Source of the DNA: Nipponacmea schrenckii
Taxonomy: Eukaryota > Mollusca > Gastropoda > Lottiidae
Length of the DNA stretch: 64,000 nt
Direction: 5' to 3'
NCBI GenBank assembly: GCA_030562195.1
Contig: JAUJPP010000012.1
Location: forward strand, 15,934,001 to 15,998,000
The translations under genes were made by a program, and so were the position numbers. Shown piece after piece: positions 1-12,102 of the stretch (its first letter is position 1; each line of letters opens with the position of its first letter). The notes beneath the pieces were generated by a model that did no database searches, was not told the origin of the DNA, and was given only the letters and a program-made list of their open reading frames with translations.

Positions 1-1504
1 ATTTTTACTGTTATCATAGCTGATGATTCGAGGCTGGTGGTAAAAATGAAAACCATTTAATTTTAGATTTGCTGGAGTTATTGGATTATTTAGCCATGTT
101 TCTGTTAACCAAATAACATTACTTTCTAACATGTTCCAGTGTTTCTCTACATCTTATATATGAGTAGACATTATGTAAAATTATATTAGTATCAGTTTGC
201 AATGTCTCGTTTACGGTGTAAAATATATCCTCTGTTCTAAATGCTAATTCAATTTTTCCATCACAATTTATATTTTTTTCTGTAAAATCTTGTATTGTAA
301 GACCCTGTTACTTTACGCAACATAGACATGACGAAAATGAAATATTCTATGAAGGGATATTACGCCTCTACCAATTGTACTTTGTGAATAGTAACTGCAT
401 AAGCAAGGTGCAATGGAGACTGGCATCTAACATCGCCTTTGAAGTTAATATGGGGACAAATCATAAATTTACCTACCAATGAACACATTTTTACTTTATG
501 ACCTGTTACATAATATTTTTAACTCGTCTTATAACATTTATATCTGTTAAATAAGGGTGTAATTTTATTCAAAAAAAGTTCGTAAATTTTATTCATACAT
601 TTTGATTTATATATTGTTTTACAGCGGTGAATTTGTACATTATTAATCTGTTCGAATTTTGTCTTTAAGTTAGGTAGAACAAAAAAGAAAATGGAAAAAA
701 TCGCTTATTTTCCATCGTCTGTTTTTTCAACAGTTTGCGGTCTATAACTAAAATAAAGATATGGTTAGAAAACTGAGGACAAGCACATTGCAATAATTAT
801 ATAATGAGAATAATTTGTAATGTAGGGCTCATCAAAAGTTTTGTCATCATCCTTGTATTATTACCCTCTTTTATTTATTTCGCTTAATTTAGCAGAAAAT
901 TAACGAGGTCACATAACACTAAAACAAACTAACAATTATTTATATATTCAATAATTAATTTACATACATCATGTTCGTGTACTCACCTGGAGAACAAAAT
1001 AAAATCTAGTTATGCCCCTGAATCAGATTGGTTATTTTATGTCCATTTTATACAAGAAAAAAAAATTAAAATAATCCAGAAATCAATCATGAGATATGAC
1101 AATCGTGATATCAGTGACAAAATCAGTGCCTCAACACACCTACATGGGTGATTAATCATACTAAATGAGGCATGAATCAATATATCATTGCCCATCCCCA
1201 CTAACCAACATGCTAACCAAAATTTCGGAACCGGTATAAAGCCAACAGTACACTAAAACGAGGTCACGCAAGTTGGTCAATATTATACTTAAACGAGGCC
1301 ACATTACACACTCGGCCAACACTACACTACACAACAGGCCTGGGAGTTTTCCAACAGAACACTACACGAGGCCTCGATACACATCATGATATTGCATGTT
1401 GCTTTATGGTTTCTTCAACAGTTTCAACATAAAACAAGTGGTTGCCCACTTTAAAATATATTTTCTGTGTTAACACAGGCAAAATCTCTATGATTATTTA
1501 GGTC
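1..1504. other. AT-rich non-coding DNA, no gene seen
   Basis: No open frame with recognisable homology was found here. Around 1,255-1,375 the phrase 'acgaggcc/acgaggtcac' recurs several times. Bases ~495-800 belong to a dispersed repeat listed separately. Nothing else can be supported. Confidence 0.5.
495..800. repeat. dispersed repeat, copy 1 of family also at ~6,575-6,865
   Basis: The stretch from 'gacctgttacataat' through 'aaaataaagatatggttagaaaactga' reappears with moderate divergence at about 6,575-6,865, and its beginning also at about 5,110-5,180. All copies are in the same orientation. No coding potential is evident. The copy seen near 6.5 kb is preceded by a 'cttaaccacgcccacaaag' block that is itself present at ~6,050 and ~6,472. 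Confidence 0.6.
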
Positions 1505-2074
1505 TAATCCAAGTTCTCGTCAATATAAATGTTCACACCAAATTTCATTAAAATCAGATGAAAACTGTATTGTCTATCGCAATCACAAGCCGCGTTTTGA
1601 CTAAGTCAAGTGCAATAACTAAAAAACAGTATATCGAAATGTCAATTTCGAACTTGACCAAGATGACATCAACTTCAATGATCACACCAAATTTCATTCC
1701 AATCAGATGAAAACTGTTGTCTCTATTGTGTTCACAAGTCTATTTCGACGCAATTTGACTTAGCCAATAACTCAAAAGATGTTCACCCAAAAATCGTCAT
1801 GATCAAACTTGTCCAAGATTTCATCAATATAAATGTTCACACCAAAATCCATTCACATCCAATGGAAATTGTGATTCACAAGCCAAATTTGAGGCGTTTT
1901 GGCTAAGTCAAGTGCAATAACTCAAAAACCGTTCATCGAAATATCGCCAATTTCGAATTTGTCCGAGTTCTCATCAATATTAATGATCACAGAAAGTTTC
2001 ATTTAGATCCGATGAAAACTGTAGTGTCTATCGCGTTCACAAGCCAATTTTGACGCGTTTTGGCTAAGTCAAGT
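1505..2074. repeat. ~150-bp tandem repeat, about four units
   Basis: Four successive units share the order 'ttcacaccaaatttcatt', 'gatgaaaactgt', 'cacaagcc..tttgac', 'gctaagtcaagtgcaataac'. Starts of the first block at ~1,534, ~1,683, ~1,829 and ~1,985 give a period of about 150 bp. Related units occur in both orientations elsewhere (22,000-22,360; 25,920-26,310; 32,540-32,930; ~45,940-45,995), which marks an abundant dispersed family. Units at the later sites sit next to a shared element-end motif. Confidence 0.65.
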
Positions 2075-3165
2075 GCCTTAAAATATTATGTAGGCTAAAT
2101 TTGCAATGACCTACATCTAGACAATATACTGAATATCATTTGACCTAGTTTTCAAACTCATAAAATAATTAGGTCATATCTTCCGTAACGGTTAAAAGTG
2201 GCTAAAATATGAAAATTATCAATTTTTGCTGTATTTAAGTGCACTTATCTCTGTGAATTTTTTAAGTAAGCCAAATAAAAAAATACCTACTCGTAGACAA
2301 TATATTGAATATTATTTGACTTAATTTTCAAGGTCATAGATTAAGTGGGTCACACCTTCCGTAGCCGTTAAAGTGACCTAATTTTGAAAAAAAATCGAAA
2401 TTTGAATAATTCGAAAGAAAATACGAAATTTGAAAATCGGTCTCCAAGAAAAGGTAGATAATGATCCATTGTATCTATGTGCTAAATTTCATCAAAATCG
2501 GTCTATCAGTAGTGTCTGAATTTCGGATTTAAGAATTGTAACGAAAATTCAAAATGGCGGCCGATATGGCAGCTTGACCTAATTATTTAGGTCAAATCAA
2601 TTACTATTGACAAGTTATTTATAAAACAGTTTTCACTTTTCACCTAGCAGTTATAGACCGGAAGTTACGTAATTACGTCATTTGAGGCTAAACCGGAAGT
2701 GGAATTTTTTTTTTCACATTTTTTCAAAAAGTATAATCATATCGCCTATCAACTGGTAAAGTTTCAAAATTTTACCATTTATATTAAACGAGAAATCACG
2801 GTCTGAAATTTTTGCCGATGACCCTTGAATATTGAATTGCAAATCTTGGGTAAAATATTTAACCTAATTGCATAAAACCTATAATTGTTAGTTGACAAAT
2901 ACATTGAAGTTTTCAAATCTGAAAATCCGGTCAAAATCGAACAGAAAATAAACTTGCTAAAGCAAAAAAACCTGAACTTCCGGTTCTCACTTCCTGTCAG
3001 AGATAGAACTTCCGGTTTTGTTTTATTTGATAATAGAAATCATTCTAAGATCAACTGTAGATTTAGAATTTCTGCACCTTTTACCAGTTTGTCTGCAAAC
3101 TCATCCAAGAATTACAAAAAAAAAAAAAAACTAGAATTGCTTACAATTATGAACGTATTTCGAGA
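2075..3165 (+). repeat. 1.09-kb direct repeat, copy A (full unit)
   Basis: The unit begins 'gccttaaaatattatgtagg' and recurs from 3,166, giving a 1,091-bp period. It contains 'aaaatggcggccgatatggc' and repeated 'ccggaagt' phrases. The short open frame inside it (~2,885-3,172) is repeated nearly unchanged in copy C but has no recognisable domain and is not called as a gene. Confidence 0.8.
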
Positions 3166-3963
3166 GCCTTAAAATATTATGTAGGCTAAATTTGCAATAA
3201 CCTACATCTAGACAATATATTGAATATCAGTTTACCTAGTTTTCAAACTCATAAAATAATTAGGTCACACCTTCCGTAACGGTTAATGATGGCGAAAATA
3301 TGAAAATTATCAATTTTTGCTGTATTTAAGTACACTTATCTCTATGAATTTTTTAAGTAAGCCAAATTAAAAAATATCTACTCGTAGACAATATATTGAA
3401 TATTATTTTACCTAATTTTCAAGGTCATAGATTAAGTGGGTCACACCTTCCGTACCCGTTAAAGTGACCTAATTTTGAAAAAATCGAAATTTAAATAATT
3501 CGAAAGAAAATACGAAATTTGAAAATCGGTCTCCAAGAAAAGGTAGATAATGATCCATTGTATCTATGTGCTAAATTTCATCAAAATCGGTCTATCAGTA
3601 GTGTCTGAATTTCGGATTTAAGAATTGTAACGAAAATTCAAAATGGCGGCCGATATGGCAGCTTGACCTAATTATTTACGTAATTACGTCATTTGAGGCT
3701 AAACCGGAAGTGGAATTTTTTTTTCACATTTTTTCAAAAATTATAAACATATAGCCTATCAACTGGTAAAGTTTCAAAATTTTACCATTTATATTAAAGG
3801 AGAAATCACGGTCTGAAATTTTTGCCGATGACCCTTGAATATTGAATTGCAAATCTTGGGTAAAATATTTAACCTAATTGCATAAAACCTATAATTGTTA
3901 GTTGACAAATACATTGAAGTTTTCAAATCTGAAAATCCGGTCAAAATCGAACAGAAAATAAAC
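3166..3963 (+). repeat. 1.09-kb direct repeat, copy B (internally deleted)
   Basis: This copy follows copy A directly. It lacks about 77 bp relative to A and C just after 'gacctaattattta' (near 3,678), and it breaks off at 'cagaaaataaac' at 3,963, where copy C starts part-way into the unit. Confidence 0.75.
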
Positions 3964-4822
3964 AAATTAAAAAATATCTACTCGTAGACAATATATTGAA
4001 TATTATTTGACCTAATTTTCAAGGTCATAGATTAAGTGGGTCACACCTTCCGTACCCGTTAAAGTGACCTAATTTTGAAAAAATCGAAATTTAAATAATT
4101 CGAAAGAAAATACGAAATTTGAAAATCGGTCTCCAAGAAAAGGTAGATAATGATCCATTGTAACTATGTGCTAAATTTCATCAAAATCGGTCTATCAGTA
4201 GTGTCTGAATTTCGGATTTAAGAATTGTAACGAAAATTCAAAATGGCGGCCGATATGGCAGCTTGACCTAATTATTTAGGTCAAATCAATTACTATTAAC
4301 AAGTTATTTATAAAACAGTTTTCACTTTTCACCTAGCAGTTATAGACCGGAAGTTACGTAATTACGTCATTTGAGGCTAAACCGGAAGTGGAATTTTTTT
4401 TTTCACATTTTTTCAAAAATTATAATCATATCGCCTATCAACTGGTAAAGTTTCAAAATTTTACCATTTATTTTAAAGGAGAAATCACGGTCTGAAATTT
4501 TTGCCGATGACCCTTGAATATTGAATTGCAAATCGTGGGTAAAATATTTAACCTAATTGCATAAAACCTACAATTGTTAGTTGACAAATACATTGAAGTA
4601 TTCAAATCTGAAAATCCTGTCAAAATCGAAGTGAAAATAAACTTGCTAAAGCAAAAAAACCTGAACTTCCGGTTCTCACTTCCTGTCAGAGATAGAACTT
4701 CCGGTTTTGTTTTATTTGATAATAGAAATCATTCTAAGATCAACTGTAGATTTAGAATTTCTGCACCTTTTACCAGTTTGTCTGCAAACTCATCCAAGAA
4801 TTACAACAAAAAAAAAACTAGA
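3964..4822 (+). repeat. 1.09-kb direct repeat, copy C (5'-shortened)
   Basis: The copy starts at 'aaattaaaaaatatctactc', which corresponds to position ~3,364 of copy B, and runs to the A-rich end near 4,822. It retains the segment that copy B lost. Its ~104-aa open frame (4,574-4,888) is a counterpart of the copy A frame and runs past the repeat end. Confidence 0.75.
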
Positions 4823-4849
4823 ACCGTTAGACGATACCAAGGCAGTGCG

Positions 4850-7800
4850 CGTCCCTTCTATTGCATGGGTGAAACGTTGCATTTATAATATCCAATTCCA
4901 TAATAATAACTATAATATAACCTGTTTGTAACAGGTTGTGCAGCTTCCGAGATATTTAGAATTTGTTATATCTCCTGGCTGTCATTTAAAAAAGAACTAC
5001 GCCTACTCTGAGTATAATGACTTGTTTTAATTGGTTGCGATACTTAAACTGGAAATGTCAAAATTTGTGTCTTGACCAAACGATAAGAAATTAACACAAT
5101 TTGACTTTATGACCTGTTACATAATCTTCTTAACTCTTCTTGTAACATTTATATCTGTTTAATTAGTGTGTAAAACAAAACGTCGAAAAAACAAATTTGT
5201 GGGACATAACACTTTATTTGAGATTACAAATTGATATCGGATTTCATTAATTTTCCAGATCGTTGATACTTGTTAATTTGTTTATTTATTTATTTATCAA
5301 TCTTAATTTAGGTGTAGTATTAGATCCTGCAATTTGTGGCAAGTTTCCATGGTATAACATAGAGACATCAAATTAACAGCGCGGCTTTACATCTTTAAGA
5401 GAGTATTTTATAGAGTTCCGTCCCTTATACCACTAGTCCACTCAACTGTACATTATTTTTGCTCAAGAGAATATCATTTAAAATTCTAAAGTTTGTAATA
5501 TCCTTCCAAATATTCCATATCATACATCGCCCACAACGAGAAATGAACAATCATTCCTTTTATTTAAGATATATAATATCTTTGAATCATTCTAACTGGA
5601 TTAATTTTTAATCGTAAAAAAATTAAAATCAAAATAACAATTCAAAAATCGGTTTCCATATATATTCCGGCAATCGGTATAGATTCTATATACATGTACA
5701 TCAAAATAACACAAATTGAATTAACCTCCGAGACCTTATTTCGATTTAAAGAAAAATACACAGTTAGTATAGAAGAAATTACAAAATTTGCAAATTTTAA
5801 ATGTGCAATTTTGATCAAATATCAAGTGTTATACACCATCGGAAAGAATAACTAGACCTGTTTGTAACAGTTCTGCAGCTTTCGAGCTATTTAGAATTTG
5901 TTGGTCTCCTGGCTGTCATTTAAGGATAGAATGTAGATTGATTTTGCATTTATTTGGAGAGATGATTTATTCATGATTTAACACGTGACATTTGAGCTTG
6001 TTAATAGACTGGCAATCATTAAGGTTTGTGATGTAAAAATATCTGGGCTTAACCACGCCCACAAAGTCCAATGACTTGTGTTGGAAACTTCAACTGGAAA
6101 TGTCAAAATTTGTGAATTGACCGTTTTATAGGAAAAATTTGAAATTTTTAAATGCCGATAAACCGAAAGTTTACATTTTGCTATAAAGCTTAATATGTCA
6201 TTGGATAGAACGTATCACATTTGTACAGGTAAAGGTCAACGTCACAATATACCCCTCGAAGTTTTTATAATTTTTAATCGTAAAAAAAAACAAAATCAAA
6301 TTAAAAATTCAAAAATCAGTTTCCATGTAAATTTCTTTTTTTTTTTTTTTTTTCGGCAATCGGTTATGGATTCTATATACATGTACATCAAAATAACACA
6401 TATTGACTGATCCTCCGAGACCCTATTTTCGATTGAAAGAAAAATACACACAGTGATGTAAAATATCTGGGCTTAACCACGCCCACAAAGTCGAATGACT
6501 TGTTTTGATTGGTTGGGATAACGGGAAATGTCCAAATTTGTGTCTTGACCAAAAGATAAGAAATTAACACAATCAGACTTTATGACCTGTTGCATTTATA
6601 TCTGTTTAATTAGAGTGTAATTTTATTCTTAAACTTTTCGCAGTTTTTATTTATACATATTGATTTATATATTGCTTGAAATCTGGGAATTTGCACATTA
6701 TAAATCTGTTCGAATTTTGTTTTTAAGTTAAATAGAACTAAATATAAAAAAATATGAATGTTAAAATCGCTTATTTTCTACTAGGCGTATTTTCAACAGT
6801 TTTCGGTCTATAGCTAAAATAAAGATATTGTTAGAAAGCTGATGAAAATCACATCACAATAATGTTAATTAGAATGTTGCCAAGAGTATTCTTCATGAGA
6901 TATAACCATCTGAAGATACGAGAAATATGCAAATTACCAATTTTTGGATCCCCATTAAACCAAATGTTCTTTACTAAAATTAGAAATAAAGGTATCATAT
7001 GAACCTTTCGCTAATGAAGATGATTGTTCAGAAAAATAAAGGATGCATATTAGTAAGTTAGTCCTCTTCGTTCCTTGCGGAGCATAGGGCTGCTACAGAC
7101 GTTCTCCATCATTTGTTATGAGTTGTTCTTTTTGCTTCATTCCAGGTCTTGCCAATCCTTCCTAGCTCTTTCAGTCTTTTTCTTTTCAAGCTATGTAAAG
7201 GTCGTCCTTGCCTTCTATGCCCTTGGGGATTCCAGCCCAGTGCCTCTCTGGTGATGTTGTTTTGAGATCAAAAGGATGCATATGCTAGAGTTCAAAAGTT
7301 ATGAACTTTCAAACGGAAGTCATTTTGAAAAACTTTGGCAGGACCTGGTCCAAAGACAAATTTGAAATTGAAAAATATGCCACTAGAGGACCTAGATAAT
7401 TATCCAAATTATATTTTAAAACAAGTTTGAAAAAAATAGGAGAAAAAATGGCGGACGAGTAGTATTTTTCCAATAATTTGCATATTTGAAGATGGCTATC
7501 AAACGGTTAGGAATTTGCATATACGGCATACATACAAAATACAGATATTGATGGTACTAATTCTGTGGAATAATAAAATTGCAAGTTTGTACAAAAATTT
7601 AATCCGAAAATTCCGATTTCTGTGATTTTCTAAATTTTTTGGCCATTTTCGGACGTTTCCGGCTAATTTCGGTAATTTTTTATCGGAATCTTTAATGATA
7701 ATTTTTTGTCTACTCATCTACCAATTTTTGTGAAAAAATAAGACATATTTAAAAAAAAAACACGTGCTTTTTCATAAATCACGCACAATTAATATAGAAC

Positions 7801-8703
7801 TAAGAACAAAATTTTCAAATATTAAAAAGCGCAATTTTGATCAAAATATAAAGTGTTATACACCATTGGAAAGAATAAATTACGCGTAATAAGGACATAA
7901 AAGAAATTTTGACGTATGTAAATTAGGTCACGTGACAGAGCTCTTCGAAGTTAAAAAGTGCAATTTTCAAATGGCTGTAAAACCGGAATTTGACATTGCA
8001 CACCACAAATGAAGACATCAATGGATAGATCTCGACAAGGGCAACAACTTTTGTGCAGGTTACATGGTCACCAAAGGTCAAGGTCACGATATATGAACGT
8101 TGGAAAATTAGGCACTGAGTGAAAAAAAAGAACCGGAAATGAAAGGTAAGCTAAATCGAAATTCAAAATTCGGCTTCCTAAGAATTGTTAGCAATCGATT
8201 GAAGATTACATAGACATCAAAATAACAATTGTCCGATTAACCCCTAAGGCCCAATTTTTCACTTTACAAAAGTAAGTGGTTTAATGATGGCGACTGACCT
8301 GTTACTTCCGGTTCAATTTTTGTTTTTAAAATCATTATAGGTTAATAGTAACTAATTGCAAAAAAAAAAATTCAAATATCTTTAGAATTCCGGAAGTGAA
8401 AATTCGAAGTTTAGCGACGTATGGCGCCGAAACCGGAAGTGATGTCGACATTTTGAAAACAGATTTTTCTTGACAAGAAAAATGTTTATCTAACTGCAAA
8501 TTTTGATTTCGATCTAATCAAAATTGCAGAAGTTAGAAAAAGTGTTAAATTTTAAAATTCAAAAGTCAGCAACAAAAGTAAAAATTTCAAAATTTTTAAA
8601 CTGCCATTCTGTAAATCTAAGTTATAAGTAGTAAATGAAAAAAGTCCGAACCAGATTAGATAAAAAAACGAGCCGTGAGTTAGTAAACAAAAATAAAATT
8701 TGT
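4850..8703. other. repeat-derived non-coding DNA
   Basis: Patchy copies of the families described above recur ('cttaaccacgcccacaaag' at ~6,050 and ~6,472; 'aaaaaacaatgccgat'-type AT-rich DNA; 'accggaagtg' phrases at 7,980-8,440). There is a T-run at 6,333-6,352. No domain-bearing ORF was found on either strand. Confidence 0.5.
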
Positions 8704-9203
8704 NNNNNNNNNNNNNNNNNNNNNNNNNNNNNNNNNNNNNNNNNNNNNNNNNNNNNNNNNNNNNNNNNNNNNNNNNNNNNNNNNNNNNNNNNNNNNNNNN
8801 NNNNNNNNNNNNNNNNNNNNNNNNNNNNNNNNNNNNNNNNNNNNNNNNNNNNNNNNNNNNNNNNNNNNNNNNNNNNNNNNNNNNNNNNNNNNNNNNNNNN
8901 NNNNNNNNNNNNNNNNNNNNNNNNNNNNNNNNNNNNNNNNNNNNNNNNNNNNNNNNNNNNNNNNNNNNNNNNNNNNNNNNNNNNNNNNNNNNNNNNNNNN
9001 NNNNNNNNNNNNNNNNNNNNNNNNNNNNNNNNNNNNNNNNNNNNNNNNNNNNNNNNNNNNNNNNNNNNNNNNNNNNNNNNNNNNNNNNNNNNNNNNNNNN
9101 NNNNNNNNNNNNNNNNNNNNNNNNNNNNNNNNNNNNNNNNNNNNNNNNNNNNNNNNNNNNNNNNNNNNNNNNNNNNNNNNNNNNNNNNNNNNNNNNNNNN
9201 NNN
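8704..9203. other. assembly gap (500 N)
   Basis: Exactly 500 consecutive N bases, the usual placeholder for a gap of unknown size. Open frames drawn across it are artefacts. The gap lies in a repeat whose right side (9,204-9,460) matches 17,836-18,110, so repeat collapse is a likely cause. Confidence 0.99.
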
Positions 9204-9460
9204 TTAAAAACTTTGGTTATACATCGCTGGAAATGGACAAAAAGCGCCTTAAGAATCTGAAAAAAATAACCCTCTATATTAATTAGGTTACAGTCCAAAG
9301 TTGTGAATTTTGCTGTTTTCGGGCAGCTATAAAACCGGAAGTGGACGTCGGAGGTCAAAGGTCAAAGTATTAACTGATAAACAAGGTCAATGACATTTAA
9401 ACTACTAAAGGTCAAAGTCACCAAAGGTCAAGGTCACTAGAAATAAGCTTCCAAAATTCG
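9204..9460 (+). repeat. dispersed repeat matching 17,836-18,110
   Basis: Shared phrases include 'aattttgctgttttcgggca', 'gctataaaaccggaagt' and 'gtcggaggtcaaaggtcaaa', in the same order at both sites, followed by several 'aaaggtcaaggtcac'-type blocks. It is non-coding as far as can be seen. Confidence 0.7.
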
Positions 9461-9544
9461 AAAAAAATCAACCGGTTTGTTATTGTCGAGAAATTGCAAC
9501 AAACAGGCCGAATCATCTGATTTTCTGGGATAAACTGGCCAAAG

Positions 9545-10252
9545 CAAATAGAGACTTACTTACTTATTATATAGGAAACACAGTCAACGTATTAGAAATA
9601 TATACTTTTCTAGCTTTATTATAAAAACAGTTAATAAATAGAGACTTACCTGTAATTATGTGGTACTCTATTATACAGGAAACACAGTCAATGTATTACT
9701 TATTCTAGCTTTATTATAAAAACAGTTAATAAAGTGAGACTTACCTGTAATTATTTGGTACTCTATTATACAGGAAACACAGTCAATGTATTAGAAATAT
9801 ATACTTATTCTAGCTTTATTATAAAAACAGTTAATAAATAGAGACTTACCTGTAATTATGTGGTACTCTATTATATAGGAAACACAGTCAATGTATTAGA
9901 AATATATACTTATTCTAGCTTTATTATAAAAACAGTTAATAAATAGAGACTTACCTGTAATTATGTGGTACTCTATTATATAGGAAACACAGTCAATGTA
10001 TTAGAAATATATACTTATTCTAGCTTTATTATAAAAACAGTTAATAAATAGAGACTTACCTGTAATTATGTGGTACTCTATTATATAGGAAACACAGTCA
10101 ATGTATTAGAAATATATACTTATTCTAGCTTTATTATAAAAACAGTTAATAAATAGAGACTTACCTGTAATTATTTGGTACTCTATTATACAGGAAACAC
10201 AGTCAATGTATTAGAAATATATACTTATTCTAGCTTTATTATAAAAACAGTT
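9545..10252 (+). repeat. 105-bp satellite array, left part
   Basis: The unit runs 'aataaatagagacttacctg' - 'taattatgtggtactctatt' - 'atacaggaaacacagtcaat' - 'gtattagaaatatatactta' - 'ttctagctttattataaaaa' - 'cagtt'. Successive 'gagacttacc' starts at 9,841 and 9,946 give 105 bp. About seven units are present before the LINE insertion. Each unit holds CAG/GTAAGT on the minus strand, a perfect splice-donor consensus. Confidence 0.9.
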
Positions 10253-10254
10253 TT

Positions 10255-11082
10255 GAAAGGATTGTTTTTAATCATCTTTATAGTTACTTCAACGATAATA
10301 ATCTGATATATAAATATCAGTCAGGTTTTCGACCATCGTATTCGCCGGTCTTTCAGTTATTAGAAGTCTACAATGATATTGTTAATGCCCTTGATCAGAG
10401 AAAATACTCATGTTTCACATTCTGCGACATATCAAAGGCTTTTGATCGTGTCTTTCTTCGCGGTCTGATTCTAAAATTACAAAAATATGGAATTTCTGAT
10501 AATATATTGCGCTGGTTTGATAGTTATGTTAATGAACGTCGTCAAAGTGTCTTTGTAGGAAATTCAGTCTCGTCAGAACTATCACTTTTTTCAGGCGTTC
10601 CACAAGGTTCAGTACTTGGCCCGTTTCTCTTTTTGGTTTATTTGAATGATATCCATGACACATTACAAAACATTTCGCGTCTATTTGCTGATGATACAGC
10701 GATTGGTTGTAATCAGTCATCAATTACTGATATAGAACTTTCTTTAAACGCTGATCTCGTTTCATTAGATAGATGGGCGTCTATCTGGTTGGTCAAATTT
10801 AATCCAAAGAAAACTAAAGTTGTCCTTTTCACAAATAAATCAAACTATATAAAACCTAATATATGTTTTGGCAATGAAAGATTAGAAATTTTAAAATCTC
10901 ATAAACACCTGGGTGTTACGTTTTCGTCTGACGTTAAATGGAATAGTCATATTCAAAACATTTGTAATTCTGCGTCAAAATTATTAAATATCTTAAGAAA
11001 ACTGAAGTATCAACTATCCCAAAAAAACTTTAAGCAATATATACAAAAGCTTCATAAGATCCAGATTAGAATATTGTTGTGA
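10255..11082 (+). pseudogene. LINE reverse transcriptase, N-terminal part (truncated, frameshifted)
   Basis: The frame is open from 10,255 although its first possible start codon is later (10,507), because the LINE is 5'-truncated. It encodes RT blocks in order: ERIVFNHL and YQSGFR, CDISKAFDRV (motif A), SGVPQGSVLGPFLF (motif B) and LFADDTA (motif C, catalytic DD), then LGVTFSSD and KWNSHI in the thumb. The frame is lost by a 1-nt shift near 11,040, where the better reading continues as RSRLEYCCEVW in the next frame. It copies LINE RNA when active; this copy cannot make a complete enzyme. Confidence 0.88.
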
Positions 11083-11083
11083 A

Positions 11084-11845
11084 GTGTGGGACGGGTGTGG
11101 CGATGGCGATTCTGAGGCTCTTGAAAAGGTTCAGCTTGAGGCAGCTAGGATCGTAACCGGCCTTCCGAAATACTCAAGTAGGCAGTCTTTATACTTCGAA
11201 ACCGGTTGGCCCAAATTAATTGATAGGAGAAAAAATCGGCGACTTGTTGCTTTGTACAAAATCATTAATGGTCATGCACCTGACTACATGAATGATATCT
11301 TAAACAACATTAACAACTTTGACAGACATCACAATTTACGCAATTCAAATGATATCCCGATTCCGTTTTCAAGGCTAAATTCCAAACAAAATTCCTTTTT
11401 TCCAGCTACTATCCGTGACTGGAATAGCCTTAGCGAAAATATAAAATCCTCAGACAGTATAAATTCATTCAAATATAGATTAAAATCTCAAATTAGTTCT
11501 TGTTTTGCTCCAAGTTTTTTCTGCAAGGGTAACAGATTTGAAAATATCATTCACACTAAACTTCGTCATGGCAACAGTTCTCTAAAATCTGATTTAATAA
11601 AATATGACATAGTGACAAATACTAAATGTGATTGTGGTGCACCCATTGAAGATGCTTATCATTTTTTCTTCGTCTGTGCCAATTATATGAAACCGAGAAC
11701 CGTTTTATTTGCTAACCTGACTGAAACCAAGCTTGACTTAAACATTCTCTTATGGGGTGATCCCAATGCTACTTATGACCAGAATTCTAAGCTTTTCAAA
11801 CATGTTCAAAATTATATTAAGGCTACAGGCAGATTTGAAATGTAA
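11084..11845 (+). pseudogene. LINE ORF2 C-terminal part
   Basis: Continuation of the preceding RT after a single-base frameshift. It starts at EVWDGCG and includes the post-RT region (EKVQLEAARIVTGLP) and a C-terminal zinc-knuckle-like block CDCGAPIEDAYHFF..C typical of CR1/Jockey-like LINEs. Stop codon at ~11,843-11,845, followed by ~260 bp of 3' UTR. Together the two pieces cover RT fingers to the C-terminus with one frameshift, so the insertion is moderately young. Confidence 0.85.
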
Positions 11846-12102
11846 TGAAGTATCAATATGTGTCATAATTCCTGAATGTTAAACTTGAAGTTGTGTGGCT
11901 TATTTCTCTTCTTGCCTTCTCTCTTACCTTCATTTTGTACATAATGTTCTTTAATTTTCCTTTGTTCTTTTTGTTTGATTTAACGTTTAATCACTTGTTG
12001 CCTATGATATAACCTATTTTGTACTATGGAGATGGTTTTGATTAAGTTTTGTTAACTTGTACCAAATCCATTTGATAATTTCAATAAAATATGTTTAAAT
12101 CA

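Larger units (their letters stand above)
10253..12102 (+). mobile_element. 5'-truncated APE-type LINE inserted in satellite
   Basis: A LINE fragment interrupts the 105-bp satellite and is flanked by AAAAACAGTT (10,243-10,252 and 12,103-12,112), a 10-bp target duplication made from the satellite itself. It starts inside the RT fingers region and ends with an AATAAA-containing tail ('caataaaatatgtttaaatc'). The same tail is found at the 3' end of the minus-strand LINE at 35,945-41,060, so the two are probably the same family. 5' truncation is normal for target-primed reverse transcription. Confidence 0.88.

Noticed and set aside
8552..9358. Long open frames across 8,552-9,358 on both strands
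   Set aside because: They exist only because the 500-N gap has no stop codons.
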